Source: Taxillus chinensis (lineage: Eukaryota; Streptophyta; Magnoliopsida; Santalales; Loranthaceae). Taken from it: DNA of 64,000 nt. Below the pieces are notes generated by a model. It ran no database searches. It worked only from the letters and a program-made list of their open reading frames with translations, and was not told the origin of the DNA. Numbering within the stretch: position 1 is the stretch's first letter; each line of letters opens with the position of its first letter. Both the position numbers and the translations under genes were made by a program. The DNA lies in NCBI GenBank assembly GCA_023512835.1, contig CM042085.1, positions 2,761,989 through 2,825,988 of the forward strand, in the 5' to 3' direction. Shown here in pieces: positions 51,891 to 64,000 of the stretch.

Positions 51891-54800
51891 ATGAGCGGAC
51901 ACGACTCCAAGTACTTCTCCACCACCAAGAAGGGAGAGATCCCGGAGCTCAAAGAAGAGCTCAATTCTCAGTACAAGGTCTCTTTCTCTCTCGCTCGTTC
52001 GCTCGCTTTTTTTTTTTTTAAATGTTTTTTTTTTGGTTACGAATGGATGATCGTAGGTCGTAGATCTGTCGCGTTATGATTTGATTTGATGTTTAGATTG
52101 TTGCTTCCTTCCATGTAATCGTGTTTTGGGTTCTCGATGCTTGTGGATCTATCGTCGTTGTTTTGATTACGATTTGGTGGATCATTTTATTTTGTCTGCT
52201 TGGCTGCTTTAAGAATGTACGGATGAATTACGTTTTCTATTTGGAAATGTGTTAATCCCAGGTTACACGCGCTCACCGATGCCAAAAAACAAAACAAAAC
52301 AAAACAAAGCCATACATCTCAAATTAACTTCTCTCACCCCACTTGTTAGGTTTGTGCTGCTATATGAATGATCCACACCAGCAAACAGAATGTAATTTGG
52401 TTGAGAAGTGACTGAGTTCTTGCCATTTGAAGATTGCCGTGCATAACTGATTCAAGAACCAAACACTTAGGATCATCTTGAATTCGTGCAAGTTATATAA
52501 AATCTTTACACCACAAAACCTCAAATATCAAATGAACCCTAATTATTCCCTTTTGCTGCACCATGTCTTGATCTGAGTGACAGTCTTCATGCCATTTAAT
52601 TCAATCTCAAGTTGGGAAATACCCGTGTTCCATTAGTGATAATCTGAAATGATAATAAGGACTTATGGATTGCCTAAGCGGGAAACATAATTCTAATTAG
52701 CAGAATAGTCTCCTGTTTGTAAACTACTTTTCAATTCAAGACTAAACTTATTTATGGATCTCAATTAAATTCCTGTAACTCATGTGGGTTGTATCTTCAT
52801 ATATATATTTCACAAGCCTCATGGATTATAGAGTAGTGCCTTTTTGGACTTTTCTGCAGTATGTTGTTGTGGATCAATGATTATTATTAGTTACTGTCAC
52901 TGGTCAGTTAGCAGCCAGAATTATATTGTCATGGTAATTCACAATTTTGTTTACATTGTATAGTAACATGTTATATTTATATGTTTCTCTGTATCAATAT
53001 GTGGTGCAGGATAAGAGAAAGGATGCAGTCAAAAAAGTGATTGCTGCGATGACTGTTGGAAAAGATGTTTCATCACTGTTTACAGATGTTGTAAACTGTA
53101 TGCAAACAGAAAATCTGGAACTGAAAAAACTTGTTTATTTATATCTCATAAACTATGCGAAAAGCCAACCTGACCTGGCAATTTTGGCAGTAAATACATT
53201 TGTTAAGGTTAGAACCACAATAAACATACTTTCTTGATTGTTGATTATTTATCTTCTTGATTTTTGATGCTATTTTCTAAACTATATGTATATATTTGCT
53301 AACTATATTCTGATGTTCGTACTATTTTTTACCTAAAAATCATCTTTTCCTTAAGAATTCACTTGATTTTATTCATGGTCTATGAACCCCCTCCACAGGA
53401 GGCGTGTTTTGTAACCTGAAATTCATATCAACGTGGTTTCTCCAAATTATTGTATATATCATTGGTAGCTAACTATTTGTGAGCATTTATGCAGGATTCA
53501 CAGGATCCAAATCCTTTAATTCGTGCTCTGGCTGTACGGACTATGGGGTGCATTCGGGTTGACAAAATCACGGAATATCTTTGTGATCCGCTTCAAAGAT
53601 GTCTCAAGGTTGGACTTTTATAAATATTTCCATGTTCTCATTGCCTAACTTTAAAAAACCTATTCAGTTGAAGCAATTAAACCTTTAAACTTTACATGGA
53701 AAAGCAATTTTTCCCTGGAACTTTAAATCAAGGCCATTAAACCCCTTAATTATTAGAAATGTTTAAAAGATGTTTGAATGTAAGTTAATGAAAAACTGTC
53801 AATATTTTTTTAAAAATATATTTAGAAGTCTTAGAATTTAATAGATCAATTTGAAGTTTTTTGGTTAAATTGATTCCTTATGTAAGGTTTGGGAATTTAA
53901 TTGCTTTAGTTCAAAGTATAGGAGTGAAATTACTATTTCATGTAAAGTTTAGGGGCTTACTTGGCCATTTTTTTCTTTAAGGTGTTACAATTGCATTTAT
54001 TTTAGATGGTCATGCCAATAAAGTTTTTACCTTTTTCTTGGCTGGTATCTCCATTCCATGTTTGTTGGAGTCTATTCTGTGTTTGTTGGATAATAGCTTC
54101 AATCTAAACAGTTGAACATGCAATGGTTTCATATTGTCTTTTCTTTTCTTCCTTCTGAAGGGTGTTACAAACAGAACCTATATGATGTGGTCAACATATA
54201 TTGAATTCTTTCAGCATTTTTTAGACAATTTCTTAGGTAATTTTCTGATATCTTGTTTTAACAGGATGATGATCCATACGTTCGGAAGACAGCTGCCATT
54301 TGCGTTGCTAAACTTTATGATATTAACGCAGAGCTGGTTGAGGACAGGGGTTTTCTAGAGTCTCTTAAGGATTTGATATCTGACAATAATCCTATGGTTG
54401 TAGCAAATGCTGTCGCAGCTCTTGCTGAGATTCAAGATAACAGTAGCCGGCCTATATTTGAAATTACAAGCCACACATTAGCAAAGCTCCTTACTGCCCT
54501 CAATGAATGTACAGAGTAAGTTCTATGTTAAAGAGTCTTTATTATAGTTTCTCCATGGTGTGTGCTGTTTTCAATGGATGATGTTCAGAATGAGGCTTGG
54601 TTGATTGAATTTGATTTATATGAGTTAATAGTGTTAGGTTTGGCGTCATGCCATGCTTGCATGCTGTGCTTTGGTTTTGTATTAACTAGGTTCTTTTCCT
54701 TTTGGGGTATCAATTTTTTTTTAGTTTTGCATTTCAGTCTGACGATGATATTCAATCATGCAGGTGGGGCCAAGTGTTCATATTGGATGCTCTTTCTGCT

Positions 54801-57800
54801 TATAAGGCAGCTGATGCTCGTGAAGCAGAAAATATAGTTGAGCGTGTTACTCCACGGTTACAACATGCAAATTGTGCTGTTGTACTTTCAGCTGTGAAGG
54901 TGGTTTTTGCTTTGTCTACTAGTAGATTTGGCATATCTTATATTTAATCACGGTGTGGCTTCGATAATGTTCTGCTTGCTGACTGTTCATTCTTTTACTA
55001 TTTCCTTTTATTGTGCTTTGTAGATGATACTACAACAAATGGAGTTAATTACTAGTACTGATGTGGTCCGAAATCTTTGCAAAAAAATGGCTCCTCCTCT
55101 TGTAACATTACTTTCTGCAGAACCTGAGATACAATATGTTGCACTACGAAACATTAATCTTATTGTTCAAAGAAGGCCCACAATTCTTGCCCATGAAATC
55201 AAGGTGAAACCTTATTACCTACATTGCTGCCAATGCTGTTTGCACATCTTTTTTCCTCCATGATTCCTTCCTGCACTCCTTTTGAGCTGAAAAGCAAGAT
55301 TCTTGAAGATAAATTTTCTGTTATTAGGTGTTTTTCTGCAAGTACAATGATCCAATATATGTGAAGATGGAAAAGCTGGAAATCATGATAAAGCTTGCTT
55401 CAGACCGAAATATAGACCAGGTACATAAACTTTTGTAGATATTGCTGATGTTAAATTAATTAATTGAATCTTATGGATGATTTGTGATACTCCTTTGGTG
55501 ATGTCTTTCTGTAGGTCTTGTTGGAGTTCAAGGAGTATGCGACAGAAGTTGATGTTGATTTTGTCAGAAAAGCTGTTCGTGCTATTGGTCGGTGTGCAAT
55601 CAAGTTAGAGAGAGCGGCAGAACGGTGCATTAGTGTTTTGCTTGAACTGATCAAGATTAAGGTCAATTATGTGGTTCAAGAGGCTATTATTGTCATCAAA
55701 GATATTTTTAGGAGATACCCTAACACGTAAGGCCACTTTTTCCTTCCTATTAGTTAATTAGATTGTGTGCTTGTTATGACACCTTATTTCAGAGATACTA
55801 TCCTTCTGAGTGTTTTTTCACACTTCTCTGCAGCTATGAATCCATCATAGCAACACTTTGTGAGAGCTTAGATACTTTAGATGAGCCAGAAGCTAAGGTA
55901 TCTTTCTTTTGCTATTTGTGGAATGACGCTGAAGCTTTTTGCCATTGCAGATTCTGCAAAAAGTAATGTTATTATTTATTTATTGTCTTTAGGCTTCAAT
56001 GATTTGGATAATTGGTGAATATGCTGAAAGAATTGACAATGCTGATGAGCTTCTGGAAAGCTTCTTAGAAAGCTTCCCTGAAGAACCTCCACAGGTCCAG
56101 TTGCAATTGTTGACTGCAACTGTCAAACTCTTTCTTAAAAAACCAACTGAAGGCCCACAGCAGATGATTCAGGTTTGTATGGATTCCATTATGTCATTTA
56201 TTTTACAGAAGCCATACGAGCAATATCAATTAGGAGACATGTATTTGTTCGATGGTGTGGAAGAGCAACTCCTTCCATTTATTGAATTTTGTGTAGTTGT
56301 CAAAGCATCAAAGCAACTCAAAGTGGATGGGAGAGCTCGGACGCCTTAGTGATTGGGCATTAATAAAGTGACTGAATCTTGCTCTAATTAAAAAGAATAT
56401 AAATTTCATAATTTTTTTTGATAATTTATTAAAATAGAAAAAACACACAAGCAGTGTGTGTGAGATGAAGATACAATAAGCTCAAAAAGAGTACCCATAA
56501 AAAATATCAGAAATAGGCAAAAGAGATAAATCTGTCTGAAGCAAAAAGCCATTTCCGCAACCCTCGAAAATGGAGAACATTCCATGTTGTCAAAAACTCA
56601 AGCATGCCGCTCACGCCAAATATGTCAAATTCACCAAAGAAGACAATGACACATAGTTCTCCACACCACTGAACGTGAATGGGGGACAGAGCTTTGATGG
56701 GAAAAAATAACAGCGAAGCGACTGCTTTGCCCAGTGTCCAAGCTCTTGCTATGAACGTGAATGCTTTGCTTCACTTTGCCCAGAAAAGCACTTGCTTTTC
56801 TCACATTTTCAAAGTGTAGCGAAAATGAAGCGTTTCGACTTTCGAGACTGTGCTCAGATGCTTAAGCAACACTTTCACAGTTGTGAAATTTTTTTGAGTT
56901 GATTTGTTCTGTTTATTTCATTTTGCAGGTGGTTCTGAGTAATGCAACTGTGGAAACAGATAATCCAGATCTGCGGGATCGTGCATACATATATTGGCGT
57001 CTTCTTTCGACAGATCCTGAGGTCTATATTGTTATATTATATTTTTTATACTTCATTTTTATTGCCATTTCTTTAGAATAGGAATCCGTTGATTATTGGG
57101 TGGGCATAGCAAAGCTGTTACTTCACATCCATGACACAATATAACAATAGACATAATTAGAAAGGAAACGCATGAATGGTGGTTTAGCCATGTGTGATCT
57201 AGTCCTATGAAAGCAGAATGAGGTGTTACTGTAGTAAAGAATATGAAGTTTATGGGGAGACCGCAGAATGCTAAGAAATTTAATGGATGTAGAGATGTAG
57301 AGATGTAGACGAGAACTTTTTTTATAGGAATTAGTTGTGTAGGAGAATGAGTCAGTGAGCCAATGTGGCTTCTTTGAATCCACGTGGCTGATCCCAAAAG
57401 TTTTGAGGGCTGATCCCAAAAGTTTGACTCAACCTAAATGCTTAGCACTTTTTTTGTGTGTGGCTTCTTTAATGTCAGGCCTGAAAGAAAGTTCATGTTA
57501 AACCTCTGGCAAGGTTCAATATGGGTGGGCCAGCTGATCCCCCCTGAACTTGAGCTGCTAGTGTGTATTGGGTTGAAGAAAAGAAGACAATATTGACTCT
57601 GGTGGATTGCAGGCTGAGTTGAAGTGTAACCCAGAGTCCTGACTTTACCTTGGTCCTTAGAATGAAAATGTTGATGCTGGGTTGTAGTTTTGGATCTCTA
57701 ACCATAAGTTCGTAACATGGTAAAGGCTTTTGGGACCTCAGCTTGGTTGAGCCTAAGTGACATCGACCTCTCCAAACCTTTGTAGTTGCAGCGTTAACTC

Positions 57801-59771
57801 ACATGATACAAATTAAAAAATCAGTTTGACTTCACTTATGAGGTTTTAAAATTTATTTCAGGCTGCCAAAGATGTTGTGTTAGCTGAGAAGCCTGTCATT
57901 ACTGATGATTCAAACCAACTTGATACTTCACTTCTTGATGAGCTTCTTGCCAATATTGCTACTTTGTCCTCAGTGTATCACAAGCCCCCAGAAGCATTTG
58001 TTACCCGAGTGAAAACTACGGCCCAGAGAACTGAAGATGATGATTATCCCTCGGGTAGTGAGACAGGTTATTCTGAATCATCTTCTAATGCAGTTGATAG
58101 TGCTGCCTTGCCTCAAGCTACCTCAAGTGGAACTCCAAATGCAGCTGGAAGGCAGCCAGCCTCTGCTCCAGTAGTACCTGCACCTGCGGCTTCTGTTCCG
58201 GATCTACTTGGTGACTTGATTGGGATAGATAATGCTCTCGTGCCTACTGATCAACCTGCAGCACCTTCTGGGTTAGTATTATAGATTTTATAACTGTCTA
58301 ATGATCTTTTATGTATTTTCGCTTGGCAATAATTTCTGCTACAAAGATTTATCAGAATTGCATTCTCTCCTTTATCTATAATTAGTGTGGATGTTTTATG
58401 AATTTTTGTAATGTATGGTACCAACGTTTTTGTTATCAACTTGCAAATTATTGAATCGTATCTGGTAATGTTGTATTTTATTTTACTGTAACTTTATATC
58501 TAGTAGAAACTAAGTGCAGTTGGAAAGTCTTTCCCTCACATAGCTGTTTCATCTTATTTTCATTTTTTTCATGCCTTGTCTAACAGTTTTCTGGCCTTGA
58601 CTGCAGCCCTCCTTTACCTGTGGTACTACCGGCATCAACTGGCCAAGGATTACAAATTAGTGCTCAGCTGACGCGGCGAGATGGTCAAATTTTTTATAGT
58701 ATAATGTTTGAGAACAATTCACAGGTTCCGCTTGATGGTTTCATGATTCAGTTTAACAAGAACACATTTGGTCTTGCAGCTGGTGGACCGCTTCAGGTAG
58801 TTATTCTTAGTGGTTTCGCAAATAGGGTCTGATGTAAAATAATTTAATTTGCTGTACATGGTTACCAGGTCCCACAAATTCAACCTGGGACATCTGCAAG
58901 AACTCTTCTGCCAATGGTTTTGTTCCAGAATGTAGCTGCTGGCCCTCCAAACACAGTTCTGCAGGTTGCTGTTAAAAATGGTCAACAACCAGTATGGTAC
59001 TTCAATGACAAAATCTCATTGCTGCCATTTTTTTCTGAAGATGGCAGAATGGAACGTGCAAGCTTTTTAGAGGTATCACTGTACATCTCCTTTGATCTTT
59101 GCCCAAAAAAATAAAATAAAAATTTTAGCAATCATGATTTTTTTTTTCCTGATTCAAATGGAGTGTTAGAAATTTGGCGTTTACAAATCAAAATCTGTAA
59201 TGAGTAATAGTTGTAGTATTATTGAATTCTGTTAGTATTATGTAACGCGTGTGCTTAGTTCACGCTCTGCCAAACTGTATTTTGTGTTTATAGTGTACTC
59301 ACATTATGTTACTTTTAAGAGTAATATATTAACCATTGTCCCAATATTAAATTGAGCTGTGAGACTGAAAAGACTAAGCCCTGACCTCTAGGATGACCCT
59401 TGGTCTCATTCCAAGAATAAATTGTTAAGGGCGAAACATGATTCCCATGTGTCATGCCTTCCTTGTTTCAGACTTGGAAGTCCCTGCCCGATTCAAATGA
59501 GGTCTTGAAGGATTTTCCAGGCATTGTTGTGGACAGTATGGAGGCAACCCTAGACCGGCTGGCGGCATCGAATTTGTTCTTCATCGCAAAGCGTAAACAT
59601 GCGAACCAGGAGGTGTTGTACCTTTCTGCTCGGATCCCTCAGGAAATTCCTTTCTTGATTGAACTCACTGCGGCAATTGGAGTTCCCGGGGTCAAGTGCG
59701 CCATCAAGACCCCTAACACTGATTTGGCTCCTCTGTTTTTTGAAGCCATGGAAACCATTCTCAAGGGCTGA
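51891..59771 (+). CDS. Beta-adaptin of AP-1/AP-2 (beta-B/C type)
   Basis: The large beta subunit of the clathrin adaptors AP-1 (trans-Golgi) and AP-2 (plasma membrane), which plants appear to share between both complexes. Fifteen exons: 51891-51977, 53010-53207, 53495-53608, 54265-54515, 54764-54899, 55024-55203, 55328-55420, 55515-55726, 55834-55897, 55993-56172, 56929-57021, 57862-58271, 58607-58796, 58869-59072, 59472-59771. All are in phase, 903 aa, against about 894 in Arabidopsis. Residues 1 to about 540 are the helical Adaptin-N trunk (for example [20 protein letters not shown]). Residues about 545-680 are a flexible hinge with a clathrin-box-like LIGID (655-659). The C-terminal ear ends [17 protein letters not shown]. 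Introns 10 and 11 carry transposon-like fragments, but splice sites are intact. A highly conserved housekeeping protein with no odd residues noticed. Confidence 0.95.
56395..56720 (-). mobile_element. Possible LINE 3'-end fragment in beta-adaptin intron 10
   Basis: On the minus strand the segment ends with a CACACACACTGCTTGTGTG-like phrase followed by TATTTTAATAAATTATC. This resembles the 3' tails of plant L1-type LINEs. The preceding part gives a decayed reading frame with no clear motif. The call rests mainly on the tail. Confidence 0.35.
57110..57300 (+). mobile_element. Decayed LINE reverse-transcriptase C-terminal fragment in beta-adaptin intron 11
   Basis: On the + strand 57153-57194 reads [14 protein letters not shown], matching the plant LINE block MRENRLRWFGHV in spacing. 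It is followed after a stop by a run like [11 protein letters not shown], recalling GRGRPRKT. Stops interrupt it. The intron spans 57022-57861. Confidence 0.5.
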
Positions 59772-60007
59772 TTGTGATTTCTCTGTTTTTTTGGTTTATT
59801 GTATGTACATTTTTTTTTTTTGTAAAATTTTTGTATCCTATTGAGGTCTTGGTTTGAGATTCTCTGCACCGACGCTCACTTTTTGTTGTAAGTCTTTAGG
59901 GCTTCCTTAGTTTTTTCTAGGTCAATTTTAAGAGCTTCCAAGTTTGCCATTTTTTGGGCGGTGTATTCACGGTAAGATTATCTGGTGCGTGGTATATGCT
60001 TCGGTCA

Positions 60008-60013
60008 AATAAA
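60008..60013 (+). terminator. Candidate polyadenylation signal of beta-adaptin
   Basis: AATAAA lies 237 bp after the stop codon, a plausible plant 3' UTR length. Use is inferred. Confidence 0.4.
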
Positions 60014-61599
60014 AGTAGCATACTCGGTTAATGATGCACTCTTTACATTATTGAATTTGTTGGTATGTACTCTTCATATGCTCAATCATTTGAATTCCTA
60101 CATAGAATTTCGGATTATGTTGGGTAAATTATGGCGTAACCAAAAAAGCTGTGTTTTCTAGAGACTTGTTTTTTTAGTTTCATCATAAAATAGTTGTTTT
60201 AAAACGCCATTTTTGTAGCTTCTTAGAAAGTTGTTGTAAAACTATAAACTGAGTTTGAAAGTACAGTTCAGATATTTGTTTTCTTCCGATTAGGTTTAAA
60301 AATCATTTTTCATGACTGAATGGAATGTTGTTGACTTTTGCTAAAAATAATTTTTCATGACGGGTAGAATATGTTTGAAAAATAAATAATTGACCAAACT
60401 CAAACATGCACTGACGGTGTTTAATGAAGCCACTCAAGCCAGGAAATTACATATAAGATGTATATTGGACCGATTATTGGAATACAAATCGGTCAAGCAG
60501 GCAAAATTTAGTTCTATAATAAAAGTTAAAGCAATTAATTAATTAAAATTTAAATAAATTGTAATTTTAGTTAAAAATATCGCATCAATATCTTTTTCAA
60601 ATTGTCTTTTTTCGCGCTAGTCAGATTTTGTTGTACTTGATGAGTAAAAATAAATTTGAAAAATTAGAGTGAAGAAAAAAATTAATAAATCATTAGAATA
60701 TAATTAACTAAAGTGAACCGTAACAAGTTAATTTTATTTTAATTAATTAATTTTATCTAATATTATTAGAGAGGCTCTTAGAATCAGTTATTTGTTATGT
60801 TTTATCTTCTAGGGAATATGAAAAAAATGTATTAAAATTTTGTCGCAATTAGAAATCTACTCTTCGGTTTTGAGGTTTATAAGTTTCTAATTTTTTTAAG
60901 TATAATTTTCATTTCAACACTTACGATTTTTTTAAAAAAGTATATTTATTATAGTTGAGCTTAGGATAGTGACATTTGTTACCCTTCTATTTTTCTTAAT
61001 TTTACAATTCAAACTACTTTATACCTTATTATATAAATATACATCATAATATATTTTCTTAATTACTTTTTATATAATTAAAGTGATATTTTATAATATT
61101 TTTTATTTAATAATTTAATATAAAAAAAGTTATGTGAAATGCGATGAAGGTGAATTTTTTTTTTATAATTTAATAATTATAAGAAGTGAATTATATTTTT
61201 TAATATATTAAAAAATACTATACAAATCTTATACACAAAAATAAATATAAAAGAATAATTTTATGGCATTTATTTTTTTAAATAAAAAAATTCTCATAAG
61301 TAATTCGCAATCTTACATACATAATGTTTAATTAAGAAATTATATTTTAAACAAACATTGCAAGTTATCATCATAGTCATTCATAAAAGATATTTTCTAT
61401 TATCAAATATATATATATATATATATGTTATTAAATAATGAAAGAAATTATAACCTAAGATTAACTGACCAAGCGAAATGAGTCGCCATAGCCATTGAAT
61501 TATATTTAAGGATCCAAAATTATTCTTTCTCCATAAAATTTTGATCTGGACTTACCTAACCTCGTAATAAAATTTTGACCTTACATTTTATTTTAGGAA

Positions 61600-61654
<55 letters not shown>

Positions 61655-61760
61655 TTTACCATTTACGCGTAACACAGAAGTGGAAGAGCGGAGTTAGGTT
61701 AGGAGGGTGCAACCAAGCAAGCAGACGAGAAGAGAGAAGCGTGCTCGAGATCGGCGAAAG
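60014..61760. other. Intergenic region between beta-adaptin and the golgin gene
   Basis: AT-rich, no gene recognised. AT microsatellites occur at 61409-61426 and 61604-61648. The last about 90 bp are GC-richer and probably form the golgin leader. Confidence 0.5.
61604..61648. repeat. TA microsatellite upstream of the golgin gene
   Basis: About 22 uninterrupted TA units ending about 110 bp before the start codon. This is close enough to overlap the core promoter, so length changes could matter. Confidence 0.9.
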
Positions 61761-62958
61761 ATGATAGAGAGCAGCAGCGAGCAGACGTCGATTGTGCCGA
61801 GCGCAGGGCCGGGAAGCCTGAGCTTCAGCAGCAACTTGTCGTCGATGGCGAGGGACGCCGACGAGGAGACTTCGAAGTCGGCGCTCTCCGCCTTCCGTGC
61901 CAAGGAAGAGGAGATCGAGCGCAAGAAGATGGAGGTCAGGGACAAGGTCCAGCTCCAGCTCGGTCGCGTCGAAGAGGAAACCAAGCGCCTGGCCGTGATC
62001 CGCGAGGTACGTACGTGCCCGTCAAACCACCTAGGGTTTCGATTTCGGTTCCCTTTCGGTTCGTACTTTTAAAATTGCAAATCAAAAATGGGGACAACCT
62101 GTTTGCGAGCATTATTTGTCAAATTCGCGTTCGCATTACTAGCATCAGATGTGTCTTTTTCCTGTAATTTACTTTTTTTTTCCTATTCAAAATCGCAGGA
62201 AACTCATACCCTTTTGCTTTGAAAATCATTGGGTTTTCGACCAACATAAATTTTATTGGCCAAATTTGAGATGCGATTTGGGGGTTTTCTTTCAATAGCT
62301 TCGTATAAGTGATAAATTAAAATAATTACCAGTTTCAGATGCGTGTCTTCGTTTGATTTAGTGAATGATCAAAATAACACATTTGGGACTGAATGAACAT
62401 TGTTACCTCAAAAATTATACAGGAGCTTGAAACTTTGGCAGATCCCATGCGAAAGGAGGTAGCACATCTTCGCAAGAAGATCGATGCGGTTAACAAAGAA
62501 TTAAAGCCTCTGGGCCTGACGTGTCAGAAGAAAGTAAGAATTAAAGTTCTTGTAGTTTTTTTGTGTATTGTTGATATTTGATTGAAATTGTGAGGAGGAA
62601 AAAGAATTCGTTGAGTTTTTTGTTTTTGTTTTTGTTTTTGTTTTTGTCACAGGAGAGGGAGTTCAAGGAGGCTCGTGAAGCGTTCAATGAGAAGAACAAG
62701 GAAAAGCTGCAGCTCGTTGACAAGTTGATGGAGGTTAGATTTTGATATATTCCTTTGGAATGTTTTATTTGATTGCGTGAGAGAATTTGATGAGATCCGG
62801 TGTCTAAACTTTGATTATTCTATTGTTGGTTGGTGGTCTGATGGGAGTAGCTGGTGGGGGAAAGCGAGAGGATGAGGATGAAAAAGCTTGAAGAGCTCAG
62901 CAACAGCATAGATACCTTGAACCAACAACAAAGTAACATGCTGATGATCACCAATTAA
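61761..62958 (+). CDS. RAB6-interacting golgin (GORAB)-like coiled-coil protein
   Basis: A small coiled-coil protein resembling the family annotated in plants as RAB6-interacting golgin; in animals GORAB acts at the trans-Golgi with RAB6. Exons are 61761-62006, 62423-62533, 62653-62733 and 62851-62958, in phase, 181 aa. Residues 1-35 are Ser-rich. From about residue 40 onward the chain is almost all charged helix (KSALSAFRAKEEEIERKKME ... KKIDAVNKELKPLG ... EREFKEAREAFNEKNKEK), ending SNMLMITN. The frame is open upstream to 61707 but has no ATG there, so 61761 is the start. Name by motif resemblance; the cellular role in plants is not well established. Confidence 0.82.
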
Positions 62959-63430
62959 AGCTAACAATCAATTTAGGGCTTGTGAGATGGGATTGATCCA
63001 TGTGCCAAATACTCTGTAGTGACTTCCTTTAAAATATAATTTAACCATAGTATTTTGATTTGGGTGCTTTGTGTTTTTGTTTGTTTGTTTGTTTGTTTTC
63101 TTTTTATCCTTGTAGGGGTTCAATATTTTCTGATCAACATGCCCAAATTGAATATCACATCTCTATGTAATGTAGCTGCTAATTTCTGGGTTGAGATTTC
63201 CGCTGCCTGATTGCCGGGTTTGATTTGTAATTGTAAAGTCCTTATGTGGGGTAGTCTCTCGCCATTGAAAAATCTCTATGTAACTCCTCATCCTTGGATT
63301 GAGATTTGTGCGGTTATGAAAGCAATTTTTTTCCTACACTTTCTCGGAAACCAAACAAAAGGCAATTTGATTGAGTGCGTGGGTTTCCTCCATTTTCATC
63401 ACCTTGCGTTTTCGTTCCCTTGGGTTCAGC
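62959..63430. other. Golgin 3' flank
   Basis: Probable 3' UTR and downstream DNA, including GTTT repeats at 63078-63099. No further gene was recognised. Confidence 0.4.
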
Positions 63431-63932
63431 GAATCCCTAGGTTGGTCCGAATGTCTGGATTCGGGTGTCGTAGCGAATCTGAATGCGAACAGGGGGTCGA
63501 TAAAAACAGCATTGTTGGAGCTTCGAGGCCGTTAAATGGCCGTTTTGAGGAATCTGGATAGCTCAACCTCGGTCTCCGACCTCATTAATTTTATTTTGTT
63601 TTTAAAAAAAAATTAGTGTATCAAGTTAACTGTACTCGCCCTCGCGAGTTGGGTGCAGTTACAATGTCCCTATGTCATATTATGCCTTCCCTTTATTTTA
63701 CGCAGTTCAGACGATGTTTCAGGTGATAAGACTACTATATTTGGGAGATCACTAATGTGGTGTCACCTTTGATTACAAATAAGAGTTAACTCATAATACA
63801 AGGAATCCCTAGGTTGGTTCGAATGTTTGGATTTGGGTGTAGTAGCGATGTGAACAGGTTTGTCACAAACAACACTACTGTTTTGAGCTTCGAGGCCGGT
63901 AAATGGCTGTTTTGAGGAACTTTGATAGCTCA
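63431..63932 (+). repeat. Direct repeat pair of about 130 bp
   Basis: Copies at 63431-63564 and 63803-63932 share GAATCCCTAGGTTGGT, CGAATGT-TGGATT-GGGTG, GAGCTTCGAGGCCG, TAAATGG and GTTTTGAGGAA, ending ATAGCTCA. They differ at many positions and by small indels. The 240-bp spacer is not repeated. No conserved ORF is seen, so this is more likely a repeat element than an exon duplication. Confidence 0.8.
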
Positions 63933-64000
63933 TATTGGACACAGATTGGCCATTTACTGTTTCAAAGCCGATTCAATGTAAATCTTCTATTCACATTAAT

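Overview
The window is nuclear DNA of a flowering plant, probably a eudicot. The genes have many short GT-AG introns in AT-rich DNA, and they encode plant-specific families: an AGCVIII kinase, a full-size ABCG/PDR transporter, and a growth-regulating factor with a miR396 site. No prokaryotic, organellar or viral genes were seen. The species cannot be told from the sequence alone.

Seven protein-coding genes can be reconstructed exon by exon, and all are open from start to stop. (1) A KIPK/D6PK-like AGC kinase, + strand, 870-5073, 2 exons, 921 aa. (2) A full-size ABCG/PDR transporter most like ABCG29, + strand, 19485-26962, 20 exons, 1441 aa. (3) An RLPH2-like PPP-family phosphatase, + strand, 29105-30864, 4 exons, 326 aa. 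(4) An ERdj2/SEC63 translocon J-protein, - strand, 33587-40407, 10 coding exons, 686 aa. (5) A GRF transcription factor, + strand, 47700-49632, 4 exons, 391 aa, with a miR396 target site. (6) The AP-1/AP-2 beta-adaptin, + strand, 51891-59771, 15 exons, 903 aa. (7) A RAB6-interacting golgin (GORAB)-like coiled-coil protein, + strand, 61761-62958, 4 exons, 181 aa. The genes are independent units and not a functional cluster. Several act in membrane traffic or at membranes (SEC63, beta-adaptin, golgin, ABCG), but that is not evidence of co-regulation.

Between the genes lie AT-rich repeats. They include two TTA/TAA-flanked MITE-like elements (14.3-15.6 kb), a third element with long inverted termini (13.9 kb), a 73-bp tandem duplication (12.9 kb), a broken fasciclin-like arabinogalactan (FLA) fragment (17.9-18.1 kb), two inverted copies of one dispersed repeat (18.2 and 45.0 kb), a decayed LINE in a SEC63 intron, LINE-like fragments in beta-adaptin introns, and a 130-bp direct repeat at the right end.

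The strangest stretch is 8.04-10.14 kb. It is a patchwork of long one-strand poly-G runs flanked by two copies of the same 21-mer. I read it mainly as a sequencing or gap-filling artefact. I found no convincing undescribed system. The best leads are the dispersed repeat family, the 60-residue internal duplication in the kinase, unusual residues in the GRF QLQ domain and its miR396 site, and a few unidentified short coding-like fragments.
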